From positions 248,001 through 312,000 of the forward strand of contig NZ_CP046244.1 of NCBI RefSeq assembly GCF_009735625.1: a stretch of 64,000 nt of DNA, in the 5' to 3' direction. Under the pieces are notes generated by a model. The model saw nothing but the letters and a program-made list of their open reading frames with translations, was not told the origin of the DNA and did no database searches. Shown in pieces: positions 16,414 through 26,091 of this stretch (the first letter of the stretch is position 1; each line of letters starts with the position of its first letter). Position numbers and translations under genes: made by a program. The DNA is from Moorella glycerini. Its GTDB lineage: Bacteria; Bacillota; DSM-521; Neomoorellales; Neomoorellaceae.

Positions 16414-19208
16414 CTGGCAACCTGGGAGTGTTCCCGGAGGAGCTCCTGGTATAGGGTTAAGGTCTGCCGGGCTACCGCGGCCCAGGTATAGTCCTGGTCG
16501 ACCCTGGCCCGGGCCCGCCGGCTGAGCTCCCTGGCCCGTTCGGGGTCCTGGAAGATGGTAACCAGGCAGCGCTCCAGGCCTGCAACATCGCCGGGATTAA
16601 AGCACAGGCCCGTTACACCGTCCTCCACAACCTCGGCCAGCCCCCCGGTGCGGGAGACAATTACCGGCACCCCGGCGGCCATGGCTTCCAGGGCCACGAT
16701 ACCAAAGGGTTCGTACAGGCTCGGGAAAACGGCGACCTGGCTGCTAGCCAGGAGCTGGTTGCGGACGGCTTCCGAGACAAAGCCGGTAAACTCCACCTGC
16801 CCGGCCATCCCCAGGCGGGCGGCCAGGGCTTGTAATTCCCCGGCATAGGGACCGGCCCCGGCAATGATTAGCCTGGCCTCAGGGTAAAGATGGCGTAATC
16901 TGGCCATGGCTTCAAGGAGGACCTGGACTCCCTTCTCCACCACCAGGCGGCCGATGAACAGGATATTCTGCCCTGGCCGGGGGTTGGTAACAACTTTGAT
17001 GGGCCTGACGGCGTTGGGAATCACCTTTATTCCGGCCCTGGGCCGGAAAAGGCGCCGGATTTCCCCTTCCATATAGCGGCTGCAGCAGATTACCCGGTCG
17101 GCCCTGGCCACCAGCCCGGCCTCGATCTGGTGGATAGTTTGCTGGATGCGGTTATGCAGTCCTCTGTTGCGGCCGTACTCAGTGGCATGGATGGTAGCTA
17201 CCAGGGGGACACTGCAGGCTTCCTGGAGTTCCCGGGCCGCCGCGGCTACCAGCCAGTCATGGGCGTGAAGGATGAAAGGGGTTCCTGGCAAACTGGCTAT
17301 TAACTCGCGCCCGGCATCAGCCAGGGCCAGGTTGAACTGCAGCACCCAGGACAGGAAATCAATCTCCGCCTCCGGCTGCTGGTAGGTGGACAGGTAGTGG
17401 ATATATACCCCCTCTTTGCTTGTCGTCAACGCCTCCCGGCCGGGCGCCAGGGTGAGGACGTGGACCTTAACTCCCAACCGGGCCAGGGCTTCCGCCAGGT
17501 CGCGGACGTGGATGCCCAGGCCACCGACATGGTGGGGGGGGAACTCCCAGCTCAGCATGAGGATTACCGGCCCTTTCCTGCTTGCCGGGTAATTTACCGG
17601 CAGCCCCCGCCCGCCCGGCCGGTAAAGGCGGAAATCCAGCCGCGGGAAAAGGTTGTCCTTGTCTTCCAGAGCACGTAAAAAATCATCGTCAAGGTTGTTG
17701 TTTTGATATTCCCGGCAGATCTTGAAGAAATTGCCCAGGTGCTCCTCCAGGCGACGGCGGGCATAGGCTACCGTCGTCTGGCTGGTGAGGATAAAGGGCC
17801 AGTCGCTGCTCTGGGCCAGGAGCAACTCCCTGGCAGCCTGGTTTAAGGCCCGTTCCTGGAGAGGAGTAGGATGGGCGCAACCGGCAGCCAGGGTTACCAT
17901 TGTTTTCTCGGCCCGGTGGAGGTGGGGGTAAAGCCAGTCATTGGCCGGATTCAGCCAGACACGGTTGTAACCGCCTTCTCCCCAGCTGGAAAGCCCTAAA
18001 GCCACCTCCTGGCGGGGCGGGTATTGCTCCAGGTAAGCCGCCAGGGTGGTCAACCTGGTCTGGTAATCCGGTCCGGCTGCCAGGCGCAGGACGTCTTCCA
18101 GCCAGGCCGGTCCCTCAAACCACCAGTGGCCGAATAGTTCGGCGTCGTAAGGTGCAACCACTACTGGTTTATCAGGTATAATGCCGGCCCAGCAGGCTAG
18201 CTGCCGGTCCCGGTTGGCCAGAAAATCCCGGGCATGCTCCCGGGCCCGCTCCCTGGCCGCCTGGAAGTCATAAGGCTCCTTGCATTCCGTCTTACCGGTG
18301 ATGCGGTAGTATTTTAAGCCGGTATCACCCCGGATACCTCCGATAAGGTAAGGTTCCAGGTAGCTGAAGTCCAGGTCGTAGCCAATATCGCGGTAGAACT
18401 CCCGGTACAGGGGATCGCCGGGATAGCCCTCCGTCCGGCTCCAGACCTGGTGGGAAGTCTCCCAGTCCCGGCCAAAGACGGCCACGCCACCGGCGACTTT
18501 AACCGGAGCATAAACGGCCGTTCTTACCCGGGGAACGGCATTTAACAACCCATGACTGGCGACAATAAAGTATTTAATCCCTTCAGCCTGCAGGATATTT
18601 TCGATGCCAGGCGTATAGCCGCACTCCGGCAGCCACATCCCTGCCGGCAGGCGGCCGAAGACGTCGGCAAAAAGATCTAAAGCTGCCCGCACCTGGACCC
18701 GCCACGATTCCCTGGTCAGCATCAAGGGCAGGTAACCATGGGTGGCGCAGGTGGTTATAATTTCCAGATAACCCTGCTCCTGCAGTCTTTTTAAGGGTGA
18801 CAGCAGGTCACCCCGGTAAGTTTCATTAAAGGCCCGGGCAATAGCTGTGAGCCGCTGGTGGTAAAAACTGGCCAGGGGATGGAAGACGGGGTCATGCTTT
18901 ATCCGCTCCATTTCCCGGGCGGCTAATCCTTTAAGGTTATCCAGGTAGCGGCCATAACGCTCCTGGAGGCGCGGGTCAATCAACATACTAATTAAAGGAG
19001 GGGACAGGGATAAGGTGAGTTTGAAGTTTACTCCCTCTAGAGCCAACTGTTCCCAGCTCAAAAGGAGGGGCAAGTAAGATTCCGTTAGGGCTTCAAAAAG
19101 CCATTTTTCTTCCAGGCTTATATAGTCCTCCAGGTTACGCACGAAGGGCAGGTGGGCATGGAGCAGGAAGGCCAGGTAACCGGTATGCTTGTTTTCCTGG
19201 TTAGCCAT
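16410..19208 (-). CDS. GH57 glucan branching enzyme fused to GT4 glycogen-synthase-like domain
   Basis: 932 residues, two enzymes in one chain. Residues 1 to about 530 are GH57: HAHLPFVRNLEDY, TCATHGYLPLM, the nucleophile Glu in WLPECGYTPGIE, the acid Asp in VAPYDAELFGHWWFEGP, then a DUF1957-type helical part. Residues about 545-930 are a GT-B glycosyltransferase of family 4: SWEFPPHHVGGLGIHVRDLA, LHAHDWLVAAAARE, FIGRLVVEKGVQVL, and YEPFGIVALEAMAAG with the E-x7-E donor site. Such a chain could extend an alpha-glucan and introduce branches in one step. Start ATG 19208 is chosen for GAGGGGG 8 bases upstream; earlier in-frame codons give a non-conserved extension. DUF4912 lies upstream. Confidence 0.88.
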   Translation of the reverse strand: MANQENKHTGYLAFLLHAHLPFVRNLEDYISLEEKWLFEALTESYLPLLLSWEQLALEGVNFKLTLSLSPPLISMLIDPRLQERYGRYLDNLKGLAAREMERIKHDPVFHPLASFYHQRLTAIARAFNETYRGDLLSPLKRLQEQGYLEIITTCATHGYLPLMLTRESWRVQVRAALDLFADVFGRLPAGMWLPECGYTPGIENILQAEGIKYFIVASHGLLNAVPRVRTAVYAPVKVAGGVAVFGRDWETSHQVWSRTEGYPGDPLYREFYRDIGYDLDFSYLEPYLIGGIRGDTGLKYYRITGKTECKEPYDFQAARERAREHARDFLANRDRQLACWAGIIPDKPVVVAPYDAELFGHWWFEGPAWLEDVLRLAAGPDYQTRLTTLAAYLEQYPPRQEVALGLSSWGEGGYNRVWLNPANDWLYPHLHRAEKTMVTLAAGCAHPTPLQERALNQAARELLLAQSSDWPFILTSQTTVAYARRRLEEHLGNFFKICREYQNNNLDDDFLRALEDKDNLFPRLDFRLYRPGGRGLPVNYPASRKGPVILMLSWEFPPHHVGGLGIHVRDLAEALARLGVKVHVLTLAPGREALTTSKEGVYIHYLSTYQQPEAEIDFLSWVLQFNLALADAGRELIASLPGTPFILHAHDWLVAAAARELQEACSVPLVATIHATEYGRNRGLHNRIQQTIHQIEAGLVARADRVICCSRYMEGEIRRLFRPRAGIKVIPNAVRPIKVVTNPRPGQNILFIGRLVVEKGVQVLLEAMARLRHLYPEARLIIAGAGPYAGELQALAARLGMAGQVEFTGFVSEAVRNQLLASSQVAVFPSLYEPFGIVALEAMAAGVPVIVSRTGGLAEVVEDGVTGLCFNPGDVAGLERCLVTIFQDPERARELSRRARARVDQDYTWAAVARQTLTLYQELLREHSQVAS

Positions 19209-19373
19209 TGGAGAAACCCCCTCAACCATATTCGCTAGGCGCTGCTTTTCAGGCCTGTCTTTCCCTGCAGGCCCCCAAACTTCCGGGCGCGCCGGTACAG
19301 TGAGGAAATAAAGCAAGCTTGAAATACGGGGTCGTGGGGATTATCAGGGAGGCGGACCGCTGGAACGCCTCCT

Positions 19374-19826
19374 TCAGGACCAGCTAAAAATGCTTACAGG
19401 AGGCTCCTTCTCCAGGGGGATTGTCAAGCCCGACTCCAGGGCAACCGCCGGGGGAATGACACTGGTGAAGGATAACTCGTTGCCGCCGGGTTGTGTCCGG
19501 GCTATAGGGGTACGGGCGAGGAGGACAAATTCACCCGCCGGGCTTATGGCGCCGAGCTCGAAGTGGTACTCCATACGGGGATCGAGATTATAAAAATAGC
19601 AGCCACCGGGTTCCAGGGCAGGTAAGGTTAACTCTTGTTCCGGCAGGGGGGCATCACGGCGGCACAGGCGCAAGCTCAACTTCATTTCCGGCTTCACTAT
19701 ACTGAAGAAATCGTGCAGGGTCTGGATTCTTTGCGGGGTAAAATCCCAGTAAACGTAGAGGGTATGCAAGTCCTGGGGTAAACAGACCAGGGCATTTTGA
19801 TGGAAGCCGCTAGCAAATTCAAGCAT
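19374..19826 (-). CDS. DUF4912 domain protein
   Basis: 150 residues, soluble, beta-rich. The start LVCLPQDLHTLYVYWDFTP fits the DUF4912 pattern (a 'LPRDP..lyvYWe'-like motif), and ARTPIARTQPGGNELSF closes the fold. Members sit next to GH57/GT4 glucan enzymes in Firmicutes and look like carbohydrate-binding or early-set Ig-like modules, which is an inference from context. It precedes the GH57-GT4 gene by about 165 bases on the same strand. Confidence 0.7.
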   Translation of the reverse strand: MLEFASGFHQNALVCLPQDLHTLYVYWDFTPQRIQTLHDFFSIVKPEMKLSLRLCRRDAPLPEQELTLPALEPGGCYFYNLDPRMEYHFELGAISPAGEFVLLARTPIARTQPGGNELSFTSVIPPAVALESGLTIPLEKEPPVSIFSWS

Positions 19827-20193
19827 TCCTACTCCCTCTTAATGCATTTTTAATCTTCTTAAATGTAGCTTAATAGTAATTATAACCATTTACTGATTTT
19901 AAAGTACCATATTTTTTGTTTCCCGTCAAACCCCTCTAGGCTTGCTTTTTACTATATTTTGGTCCATAATAAACTCTGCCGGTCCGCTGGTGGCCGTTCA
20001 TCCCTGGCTACTACCTTATACCTCCTTCCCAGCCGGGAAACTCCCGGCCCCGATAAAATCCACCTGGATCTTATGCCGGTCTTCGCTGCCGCAGAACCGG
20101 CCAGGCTAGGAAAACTTTAGCCGCCAGGCAGCAAATTTTACCAGGGTTAGCCAGGGCCTGCCTGATCAAAAACGATACCGGCTATGGCTGGAG
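19827..20193. other. Divergent intergenic region between glucan genes
   Basis: 367 bases without a gene. The left half is very AT-rich and holds a TATAAT (minus strand, about 19885) that could drive the DUF4912 gene, without a good -35. The right half has a 7-bp hairpin GCCGGGA/TCCCGGC at 20032-20048 and a distant pair CAGGCAG/CTGCCTG at 20125-20164, both in the GH13 leader. Confidence 0.4.
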
Positions 20194-21966
20194 GTGAAAC
20201 TACCTTTGCTCCTTCACCGTACGTCCCCGCGTTTTTGCCAGCCCCTGGCGCCCGGTAAGCTTCTCCTGCGCTTAAAAACCCGCCGCCGGGCAAAACAGCA
20301 CTGCCAGGTAGTTTATGAAGACCGGGGCCTGCAAACTGCCCCCATGCATGTCTACGCCCGGACCCCCCATTACCTCTATTACCAGGCAGAAATCGAGCTT
20401 TCCCGGCCCGGGGAGTGCCGTTATTTTTTCCGGTACCAGGTAGAAGGCGAGGAACCAGTATACCTTTTTGCCGGCAGTAACGAGCAGGGTGGCCGTCCTT
20501 TTACTTACCGCTGGACAGCGGCGGATATCTTTACCATCCCGGAATGGATTTACGACGCCGTCTCCTACCAGATATTTCCCGACCGTTTTTACAACGGTAA
20601 CCCGGCCAATGACCCTCCCGGGACCCGGCCCTGGGGTGAAGCCCCCACCAGGGAAAACTTCTTCGGCGGTGACCTGGAGGGTATCCAGGCCAAAATACCT
20701 TATTTAAAGTTTTTAGGCGTCAACGCCCTCTGGCTCAACCCCATCTTTGCCTCCCCTTCCAACCACCGCTATAATACCAGTGACTACCTGGCCGTTGACC
20801 CCGCCCTGGGGGATACGGCTACCTTAAGCCGCCTGGTGGAGTCCCTCCACGCTGCCGGCATGCACCTGATCCTGGACGGGGTCTTTAACCATACGGGGAC
20901 GGAGTTTTTTGCCTTTAAGGATGTGGTCGCCCGTGGCGCCAGTTCCCCCTATAAAGATTGGTATTATTTCTATGATTTTCCTGTCAGGATGGAACCCAGG
21001 CCCAATTATACCTGCTGGTGGGATATTCCCAGCCTGCCCAAACTTAAAGTCAGCAACCCCGAGGTGCGCAATTACCTGCTCCAGGTAGCAACCTACTGGT
21101 TGCGGGAGGCCGGCACTGACGGGTGGCGCCTGGATGTGCCCAACGAGATCGAACCTGCCTTCTGGCGCGAATTCCGGCGGCAGGTTAAAGAAACCAACCC
21201 CCAGGCCTATATTGTGGGTGAAATCTGGCACGACGCCCGCTTCTGGCTCCAGGGCCGCCTTTTTGATGGCGTGATGAATTATCTCTTTCGCGACCTGGTT
21301 CTTGATTACTTCGCCAGGCGGCGTTTCCCCATTTCTACCCTGGACTTCCTCCTGGGCCTGGTCCGCCTGCGCTACCCGGAGGCAGCCAACTTCGCCCTGT
21401 TAAACCTGCTGGGCAGCCACGACACGGCGCGGGTGATTACCACCTTCCAGGAAGGCCTGGCTGGCCTCCCCGGACATTCCGGCAGCTATGCCGAAGCCGT
21501 TACCCACCTGCGGCCAGCTCTAATCCTCCAGCTTACCTATCCCGGCGCCCCCCTGATTTACTACGGCGATGAGTTAGGAATGACCGGCGGCCCGGACCCC
21601 GACTGCCGCCGGACCATGCCCTGGGAACCCCGGGCCTGGGACCAGGACCTGCTAAACTTTTACCGGCGCTTGATTGCCCTGCGGCAGCGGTTGCTGCCTT
21701 TAAGGCGCGGCTATTTCCAGCCCTTGTTTACCGACGACCGGGCCGATGTTTACGCCTATGCCCGGCGGCTGGCCGGGGAAAGGGTGATCGTGATCTTAAA
21801 TGCCGGTGATTTACCTCAGGCCATCACCCTGGCAGCAGGAGAACTGGCAATAGCCGATGGTACGACCTGGCAGGACGGTTTGAGCGGCCGTTACTTTGAA
21901 GTGCAGGGGGGCCAGATCAGCCTCCCCCTGGAAGCCAACTCCGGTGCCATTCTTTACCAGAGTTAA
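20194..21966 (+). CDS. GH13 alpha-glycosidase (neopullulanase/cyclomaltodextrinase type)
   Basis: About 590 residues, the usual length for this group; cytoplasmic, no signal peptide. An N-terminal CBM34-like beta domain (about residues 1-115) precedes the TIM barrel beginning WIYDAVSYQIFPDRFYNG. Catalytic landmarks: DGVFNHTG, nucleophile Asp in DGWRLDVPNE, acid/base Glu in IVGEIW, transition-state Asp in GSHDTAR. It should hydrolyse internal alpha-glucans or maltodextrins, complementing the GH57-GT4 synthesis gene on the opposite strand. GGAGG overlaps the GTG at 20194, so the TTG at 20206 (LLLHR, matching family N-termini) may be the real start. Confidence 0.88.
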   Translation: MKLPLLLHRTSPRFCQPLAPGKLLLRLKTRRRAKQHCQVVYEDRGLQTAPMHVYARTPHYLYYQAEIELSRPGECRYFFRYQVEGEEPVYLFAGSNEQGGRPFTYRWTAADIFTIPEWIYDAVSYQIFPDRFYNGNPANDPPGTRPWGEAPTRENFFGGDLEGIQAKIPYLKFLGVNALWLNPIFASPSNHRYNTSDYLAVDPALGDTATLSRLVESLHAAGMHLILDGVFNHTGTEFFAFKDVVARGASSPYKDWYYFYDFPVRMEPRPNYTCWWDIPSLPKLKVSNPEVRNYLLQVATYWLREAGTDGWRLDVPNEIEPAFWREFRRQVKETNPQAYIVGEIWHDARFWLQGRLFDGVMNYLFRDLVLDYFARRRFPISTLDFLLGLVRLRYPEAANFALLNLLGSHDTARVITTFQEGLAGLPGHSGSYAEAVTHLRPALILQLTYPGAPLIYYGDELGMTGGPDPDCRRTMPWEPRAWDQDLLNFYRRLIALRQRLLPLRRGYFQPLFTDDRADVYAYARRLAGERVIVILNAGDLPQAITLAAGELAIADGTTWQDGLSGRYFEVQGGQISLPLEANSGAILYQS

Positions 21967-22166
21967 AGGATAGACCTGGAAATATAGCTTACCAGCAAAA
22001 ATTTTTTTGCGGAGAGCTGCCATTACCACTCGCATGTGATAAAATAGGGAAGGACTTTTTCCCATCAGCCATGCAAAAGGGCTAACTCCCCGCCGGCGAA
22101 TTATGAAAAGGCTGGGTAGGGAAAAGAAAGCCAGCAAAGGTCGTATTTTGGCAGGAGGGGCCAGGG

Positions 22167-23204
22167 GTGAAAAAAATTGCCGCCGTGCTAACGGCTGTCG
22201 TTTTGCTATTGTCCTTAACTGTTATTTACGGCAAATCTTCTTCCCGCCGCCCGGACCAGGAAGTAAATACTGCCGGCAGCGCTCCGGCAAAAACTGCTGG
22301 CCCTGAAACAACGCCCGTATCCGTAACAAAGGAAGCTGCCACCATAACGCCTGCCCTGGTTGCTACAACCAGCAGCCCCGCCAAGATTATTTACCAGAAT
22401 AAAGTCGTCGTTCTCATTTACCATCATCTTGATTACCAGGAAGTCCCGGGGTTAGTTATCTCCCCGCAACGCTTTCGCCACCACCTGGATCTGCTCCGGG
22501 AACAGGGTTACCGGGCCATCAGCCTGGACCAGTTGCGCGATTTTCTCAATAGTGGCTCCGTGCCTTCTAATGCCGTCCTTATTACCTTTGATGACGGCTA
22601 TGAAAGCGTCTACCAGTATGCCCTGCCCGAACTGCGCGCCAGGCACATGCCGGCTGTGTCCTTTGCCATTGTCGGCTATACTGGACAAAAACTGGGCAAC
22701 CTCCAGCATTATGGCTGGCAGGAAGCCAGGGAAATGGCAGCCGCCGGGTTTATCACCCAGTCCCATACTTACAATTTGCATAACTACGGTCTTCTGGCTA
22801 ACGGCCATCAAGGCCCGCTCCTGACAGGCCCCTTAAAAGATCAAAGCCCGGAAGATTTTATGAACATGGTTTATCAGGACCTGACGCGCTCCCGGGAGGA
22901 AATTGAGGCTCACCTGCAGCAACCGGTCTATGCCCTGGCCCTGCCCTATGGCGCAGCCAGCCACCTGGCCATCCAGGCAGCCGTCCGGGCCGGGTTTAAG
23001 CTTGTTTTTACTACCCAGGCAGGCGCTATTGTCCAGAAAAGCAACCCCCTGGCCCTGCCCCGGATCAATGCCGGTTCGCCGGCCGTATCGGCCAGCGAAC
23101 TTGATATAATGATCCGTAAAGCTGCCGCAGTAGAAACTCCTGCTTTAACAAAGCCACAGGCCCAAACCAGGATAACTGGTAAAAAGGCTAATAAAAGGAT
23201 CTAG
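22167..23204 (+). CDS. Secreted polysaccharide deacetylase
   Basis: 345 residues. A cleavable-looking signal segment (IAAVLTAVVLLLSLTVIYG) and a Ser/Thr/Ala linker precede a NodB-type domain: VVLIYHHLDY, LITFDDGYESVYQ with the metal/catalytic Asp pair, TQSHTYNLHNYG with the two metal His (HTxxxH), and ALALPYGAA. It probably removes acetyl groups from a wall or surface polysaccharide such as peptidoglycan. GTG start with AGGAGG 7 bases upstream. It lies 200 bases after the GH13 gene, ends at a strong terminator and may have its own promoter. Confidence 0.88.
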   Translation: MKKIAAVLTAVVLLLSLTVIYGKSSSRRPDQEVNTAGSAPAKTAGPETTPVSVTKEAATITPALVATTSSPAKIIYQNKVVVLIYHHLDYQEVPGLVISPQRFRHHLDLLREQGYRAISLDQLRDFLNSGSVPSNAVLITFDDGYESVYQYALPELRARHMPAVSFAIVGYTGQKLGNLQHYGWQEAREMAAAGFITQSHTYNLHNYGLLANGHQGPLLTGPLKDQSPEDFMNMVYQDLTRSREEIEAHLQQPVYALALPYGAASHLAIQAAVRAGFKLVFTTQAGAIVQKSNPLALPRINAGSPAVSASELDIMIRKAAAVETPALTKPQAQTRITGKKANKRI

Positions 23205-23242
23205 CGAAGGACCAGCCATCCCCATTTGTTCCTCACTACAAA

Positions 23243-23281
23243 TAATGCCAGTGGCGGGGATTGCCCGCTACTGGCATTTTG
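23243..23281 (+). terminator. Intrinsic terminator after the deacetylase
   Basis: AATGCCAGTGGCGGG pairs with CCCGCTACTGGCATT with one mismatch and is followed by TT. It lies between two converging genes and may end both transcripts. Confidence 0.85.
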
Positions 23282-23291
23282 CGTAACCCGG

Positions 23292-24104
23292 TTAATGGGC
23301 GTGCAGGTGGAAATAGCCCTGGTGGTGGTGCTCATGGAAGGCTGCGTCAATAAGGTTGACCCGCATCAAGAGCTCGCGGTTGACTAGGATTTCCGGGGGC
23401 GAGCCTGCTGCTGCCAGGTGGTGGTCTTCCCCCAGGACGAAAACCCGGTCGGCAATTACCGGGACAATAGCCAGGTCGTGGGTGGCGGTGATGATGGTCT
23501 TGCCGGCCTGGTTTAGTTTAACCAGCATTTCCACCAGCCAGCGCTGGCTGCGGGGGTCCAGGCCGGCCGTCGGTTCGTCGAGGATCAGCACCTCCGGGTT
23601 GCTGGCCAGGACGGCTCCCAGGGCTACCTTTTTCCTTTCCCCGCCGCTCAGTTTATGGGGGGGACGATCGGCCAGGGCTTCCAGTTCCAGCAGGGCCAGG
23701 AGGGAATCCACCCGGGCTTTAACTTCGGCCGCCGGTAATTCCAGCTGCAGGGGGCCAAAGGCCAGCTCTTCCCTGACGCTGGCGTTAAAGAGCTGGGCCT
23801 CGGAATTCTGGAAGACAAACCCCACCCGGCGACGGAAGGCCAGAAAGAAATCTTCATCCTCAAAACAGGCCTCGGTCAGTTCCTGGTCCTCAAATTTCAC
23901 CGTTCCCTGCCGGGGGAAAATCAGGCCGTCCAGGAGCCGCTGGAGGGTGGACTTGCCCGAGCCGTTGGCGCCCAGGAGAACCACTTTTTCCCCGGCGTTA
24001 ATGGTTAAGCTGATCCCTTCCAACGCGGGCCGGCCGTCGTCATAAGCGTAGCTGACATTATGCAGAGTATAGAGGGCTTTAGCCACCAAGGTAATAATCG
24101 CCAC
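23292..24104 (-). CDS. cbiO: Energy-coupling-factor ABC ATPase for cobalt/nickel uptake
   Basis: 270 residues. Walker A GANGSGKST, Q-loop VGFVFQNSEAQLF, signature LSGGERKKVALG, Walker B VLILDEPTAGLD and switch His ATHDLA are all present. A His-rich tail (HEHHHQGYFHLHAH) is a likely metal-binding end, typical of CbiO/NikO. The start overlaps the end of cbiQ by 26 bases; GTG 24104 or an internal TTG/GTG a few codons on are possible. Last gene of the cbiMQO unit. Confidence 0.92.
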   Translation of the reverse strand: MAIITLVAKALYTLHNVSYAYDDGRPALEGISLTINAGEKVVLLGANGSGKSTLQRLLDGLIFPRQGTVKFEDQELTEACFEDEDFFLAFRRRVGFVFQNSEAQLFNASVREELAFGPLQLELPAAEVKARVDSLLALLELEALADRPPHKLSGGERKKVALGAVLASNPEVLILDEPTAGLDPRSQRWLVEMLVKLNQAGKTIITATHDLAIVPVIADRVFVLGEDHHLAAAGSPPEILVNRELLMRVNLIDAAFHEHHHQGYFHLHAH

Positions 24105-25023
24105 CTAAAAGGATTAATCCCGCCAGGATGATCCCGGCGAAGCGCCAGTAGTCCCCCGGAGCCAGGCTGAAATCTTCCAGGCAACGTCCTTCCCCGCGAT
24201 AGCCCCGGGCCACCATGGCCTGGTAGACTTCTTCGCTTAAAGCATATGCCCTGGTCAGGAGGTTTCCCATGGCCCCGGCCAGGAAATGGCGGTTCATTTT
24301 TATATCTGACTTGCCCACCAGGCGACTCTGGCGGGCTGTAAACATCTCTTCTGTGGTTTTGAGCAGCAGGAAGATATAACGATAGGTCATGCTAAAAATC
24401 AGGACAAAAATCCTGGGTACCCGTAAAACCCGCAGGGCCCTGAGCAGGGCCGCCCAGCGGGTGGTCATGGTCACCAGGAAAGCCAGGGAGACAGTCACTC
24501 CCACCCGGAGGATGAGGAGCCCGGCCCCGGCCAGGCCCTGGCGGGTAATGGCCAGATCCGCCGGCAGTTGCCAGGGCCCCAGGTTTACAGGCCCTCCCAG
24601 GTGCAACAGGACCACCAGGGGCTCGCCCGGGCGCACCCAGTTAAAGAGGGAGGGAAAAACCATTATCCCCGTAAACAGGGGCACAAAGAGCCAGACGCGC
24701 TTTAGATATGGGCCTAAAGGTATCCGTGAAAGGTAAGCCAGGAGAATTACCCCCCCGTATATGCTAACCAGGGTAAAGGGGTGGCGGGCCAGGCCGGCCA
24801 CCACGGCCAGCCACAGCAAGCCCACAAGCTTTAACCTGGGATCCAGGCCCTGGAGCCAGCCCCGGCGGGCGGCCAGTTCCTCGGCAAAAAGGACCTCCTG
24901 GCCAAAGTGGGCCAGGTCCTGTAGGGTCTTCTCGCCAAAACCCGGCCGCCGTTTGCTGCCCCCGATGCGGACGGGTGCATAGTTGTTTTGCCTTAACCAG
25001 GATGGTAAATTTTCAGCGGGCAT
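24079..25023 (-). CDS. cbiQ: Cobalt/nickel ECF transporter T component
   Basis: 314 residues. A soluble N-terminal stretch of about 60 residues ends in LQGLDPRLKLVGLLWLAVV, the family opening; helices follow, and the coupling helices carry AMVARGYRGEG, the conserved Ala-Arg-Gly motif that contacts the ATPase. Transmits ATP hydrolysis to the substrate-binding CbiM. It overlaps cbiM by 11 bases and cbiO by 26, so the three are co-translated. Confidence 0.92.
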   Translation of the reverse strand: MPAENLPSWLRQNNYAPVRIGGSKRRPGFGEKTLQDLAHFGQEVLFAEELAARRGWLQGLDPRLKLVGLLWLAVVAGLARHPFTLVSIYGGVILLAYLSRIPLGPYLKRVWLFVPLFTGIMVFPSLFNWVRPGEPLVVLLHLGGPVNLGPWQLPADLAITRQGLAGAGLLILRVGVTVSLAFLVTMTTRWAALLRALRVLRVPRIFVLIFSMTYRYIFLLLKTTEEMFTARQSRLVGKSDIKMNRHFLAGAMGNLLTRAYALSEEVYQAMVARGYRGEGRCLEDFSLAPGDYWRFAGIILAGLILLGGDYYLGG

Positions 25024-26065
25024 GGTAGTTGGCTTCCGGTTTTTCTTTCCGGGTCGTTAATTTGTGGACTACCAGGAAAATGGCTATAATTATCCCCAGT
25101 CCCACCAGGGCCGACAGGATATAACCCAGGGCCTCGGCCCCAAAGCTGCCCGCCAGCCCAGGGACGGTATAATCCGGGAAGAGGGCATGGGACCAGCTGG
25201 CGGCCAGTTTAACCATCCCGGCCGGGACAAAGCCCAGCATCTGCTGTAACTCTTCCGGTGCCCATTCGCCCCAGGCCGTACCACTAGCCAGGATACCCAG
25301 CGGTGATAGCAGGATCAGGATACCGAGCCCTATAGCCAGTCCCTTGAGCCCCGGGCCGCCGGCCCCGGCCGCAGCTGCCGTCCTGGCCTCCGGGTAAAGC
25401 TGGAGTAAGCCGGGGTTAGCCCGTTCAAGGTAGCGGACCACCAGGCCGGTAACTATCCCCTCGGCCGGGCCGGCCACCAGGAGATGGGCCAGGGCCATGG
25501 CCGGGACGGCCAGGGCGAGGGGGTAGGGACTGTAAAGGGGTACCCCGCTGGCTGTATGGAAAAGGACCGGCTGGAGGCCGAATTCTACCGCTGCCGCCAG
25601 GGCGGCCAGGTTGATCCCTGTAAAACCGGCTATTGTAGCCGCCAGGACCCGGCGGCCGGGGGACACCGGCGACCTGCCGGTCAAGAGTTGATAGACATAA
25701 AAACTTGCGAAGGGCTGGATAAAAGCGATGTTAAAGGCGTTGGCGCCAAAGGCCAGGATACCGCCGTCGCCAAAGAAGAGGGCCTGGATGGCCAGGGCAA
25801 TGGAAAGGCCAATGGCAGCTGCCCAGGGGCCGAGGAGGATGGCGAGGAGTGCACCACCGGTGGCGTGGGCCGTGGTGCCGTCGGGGATGGGTATGTTGTA
25901 CATCATAATGGTAAAGGAAAAGGCGGCGCCAATGGCCAGGAGGGGCACCTGCCTGGCCTTCAAGGTGGCCCGGACCTTCCGGGCTGCCGCGCCCCAGACA
26001 GGCAGCATAGCTGCCCCAAAAACGGCACAGGTCTGGGGACTCAGGTAACCGTCGGGAATATGCAT
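25013..26065 (-). CDS. cbiM: CbiM/NikM metal-binding membrane protein with fused PDGLE-type domain
   Basis: 350 residues. The mature-like N-terminus MHIPDGYLSPQTC is the metal-site motif of CbiM/NikM, where the free amino group, His2 and later His bind Co or Ni (IPDGTTAHATGGALLA). About seven helices form the S component; a further roughly 100 residues (LGILILLSPLGILASGTAWG to the end, with two helices) resemble the CbiN/PDGLE partner, so no separate cbiN is needed. Cobalt versus nickel cannot be decided; both are needed by an acetogen (corrinoid proteins; CODH). RBS AAGGAGG 9 bases upstream. Confidence 0.9.
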   Translation of the reverse strand: MHIPDGYLSPQTCAVFGAAMLPVWGAAARKVRATLKARQVPLLAIGAAFSFTIMMYNIPIPDGTTAHATGGALLAILLGPWAAAIGLSIALAIQALFFGDGGILAFGANAFNIAFIQPFASFYVYQLLTGRSPVSPGRRVLAATIAGFTGINLAALAAAVEFGLQPVLFHTASGVPLYSPYPLALAVPAMALAHLLVAGPAEGIVTGLVVRYLERANPGLLQLYPEARTAAAAGAGGPGLKGLAIGLGILILLSPLGILASGTAWGEWAPEELQQMLGFVPAGMVKLAASWSHALFPDYTVPGLAGSFGAEALGYILSALVGLGIIIAIFLVVHKLTTRKEKPEANYHAR

Positions 26066-26091
26066 GCTATCAGACCTCCTTGCTATTCCCC

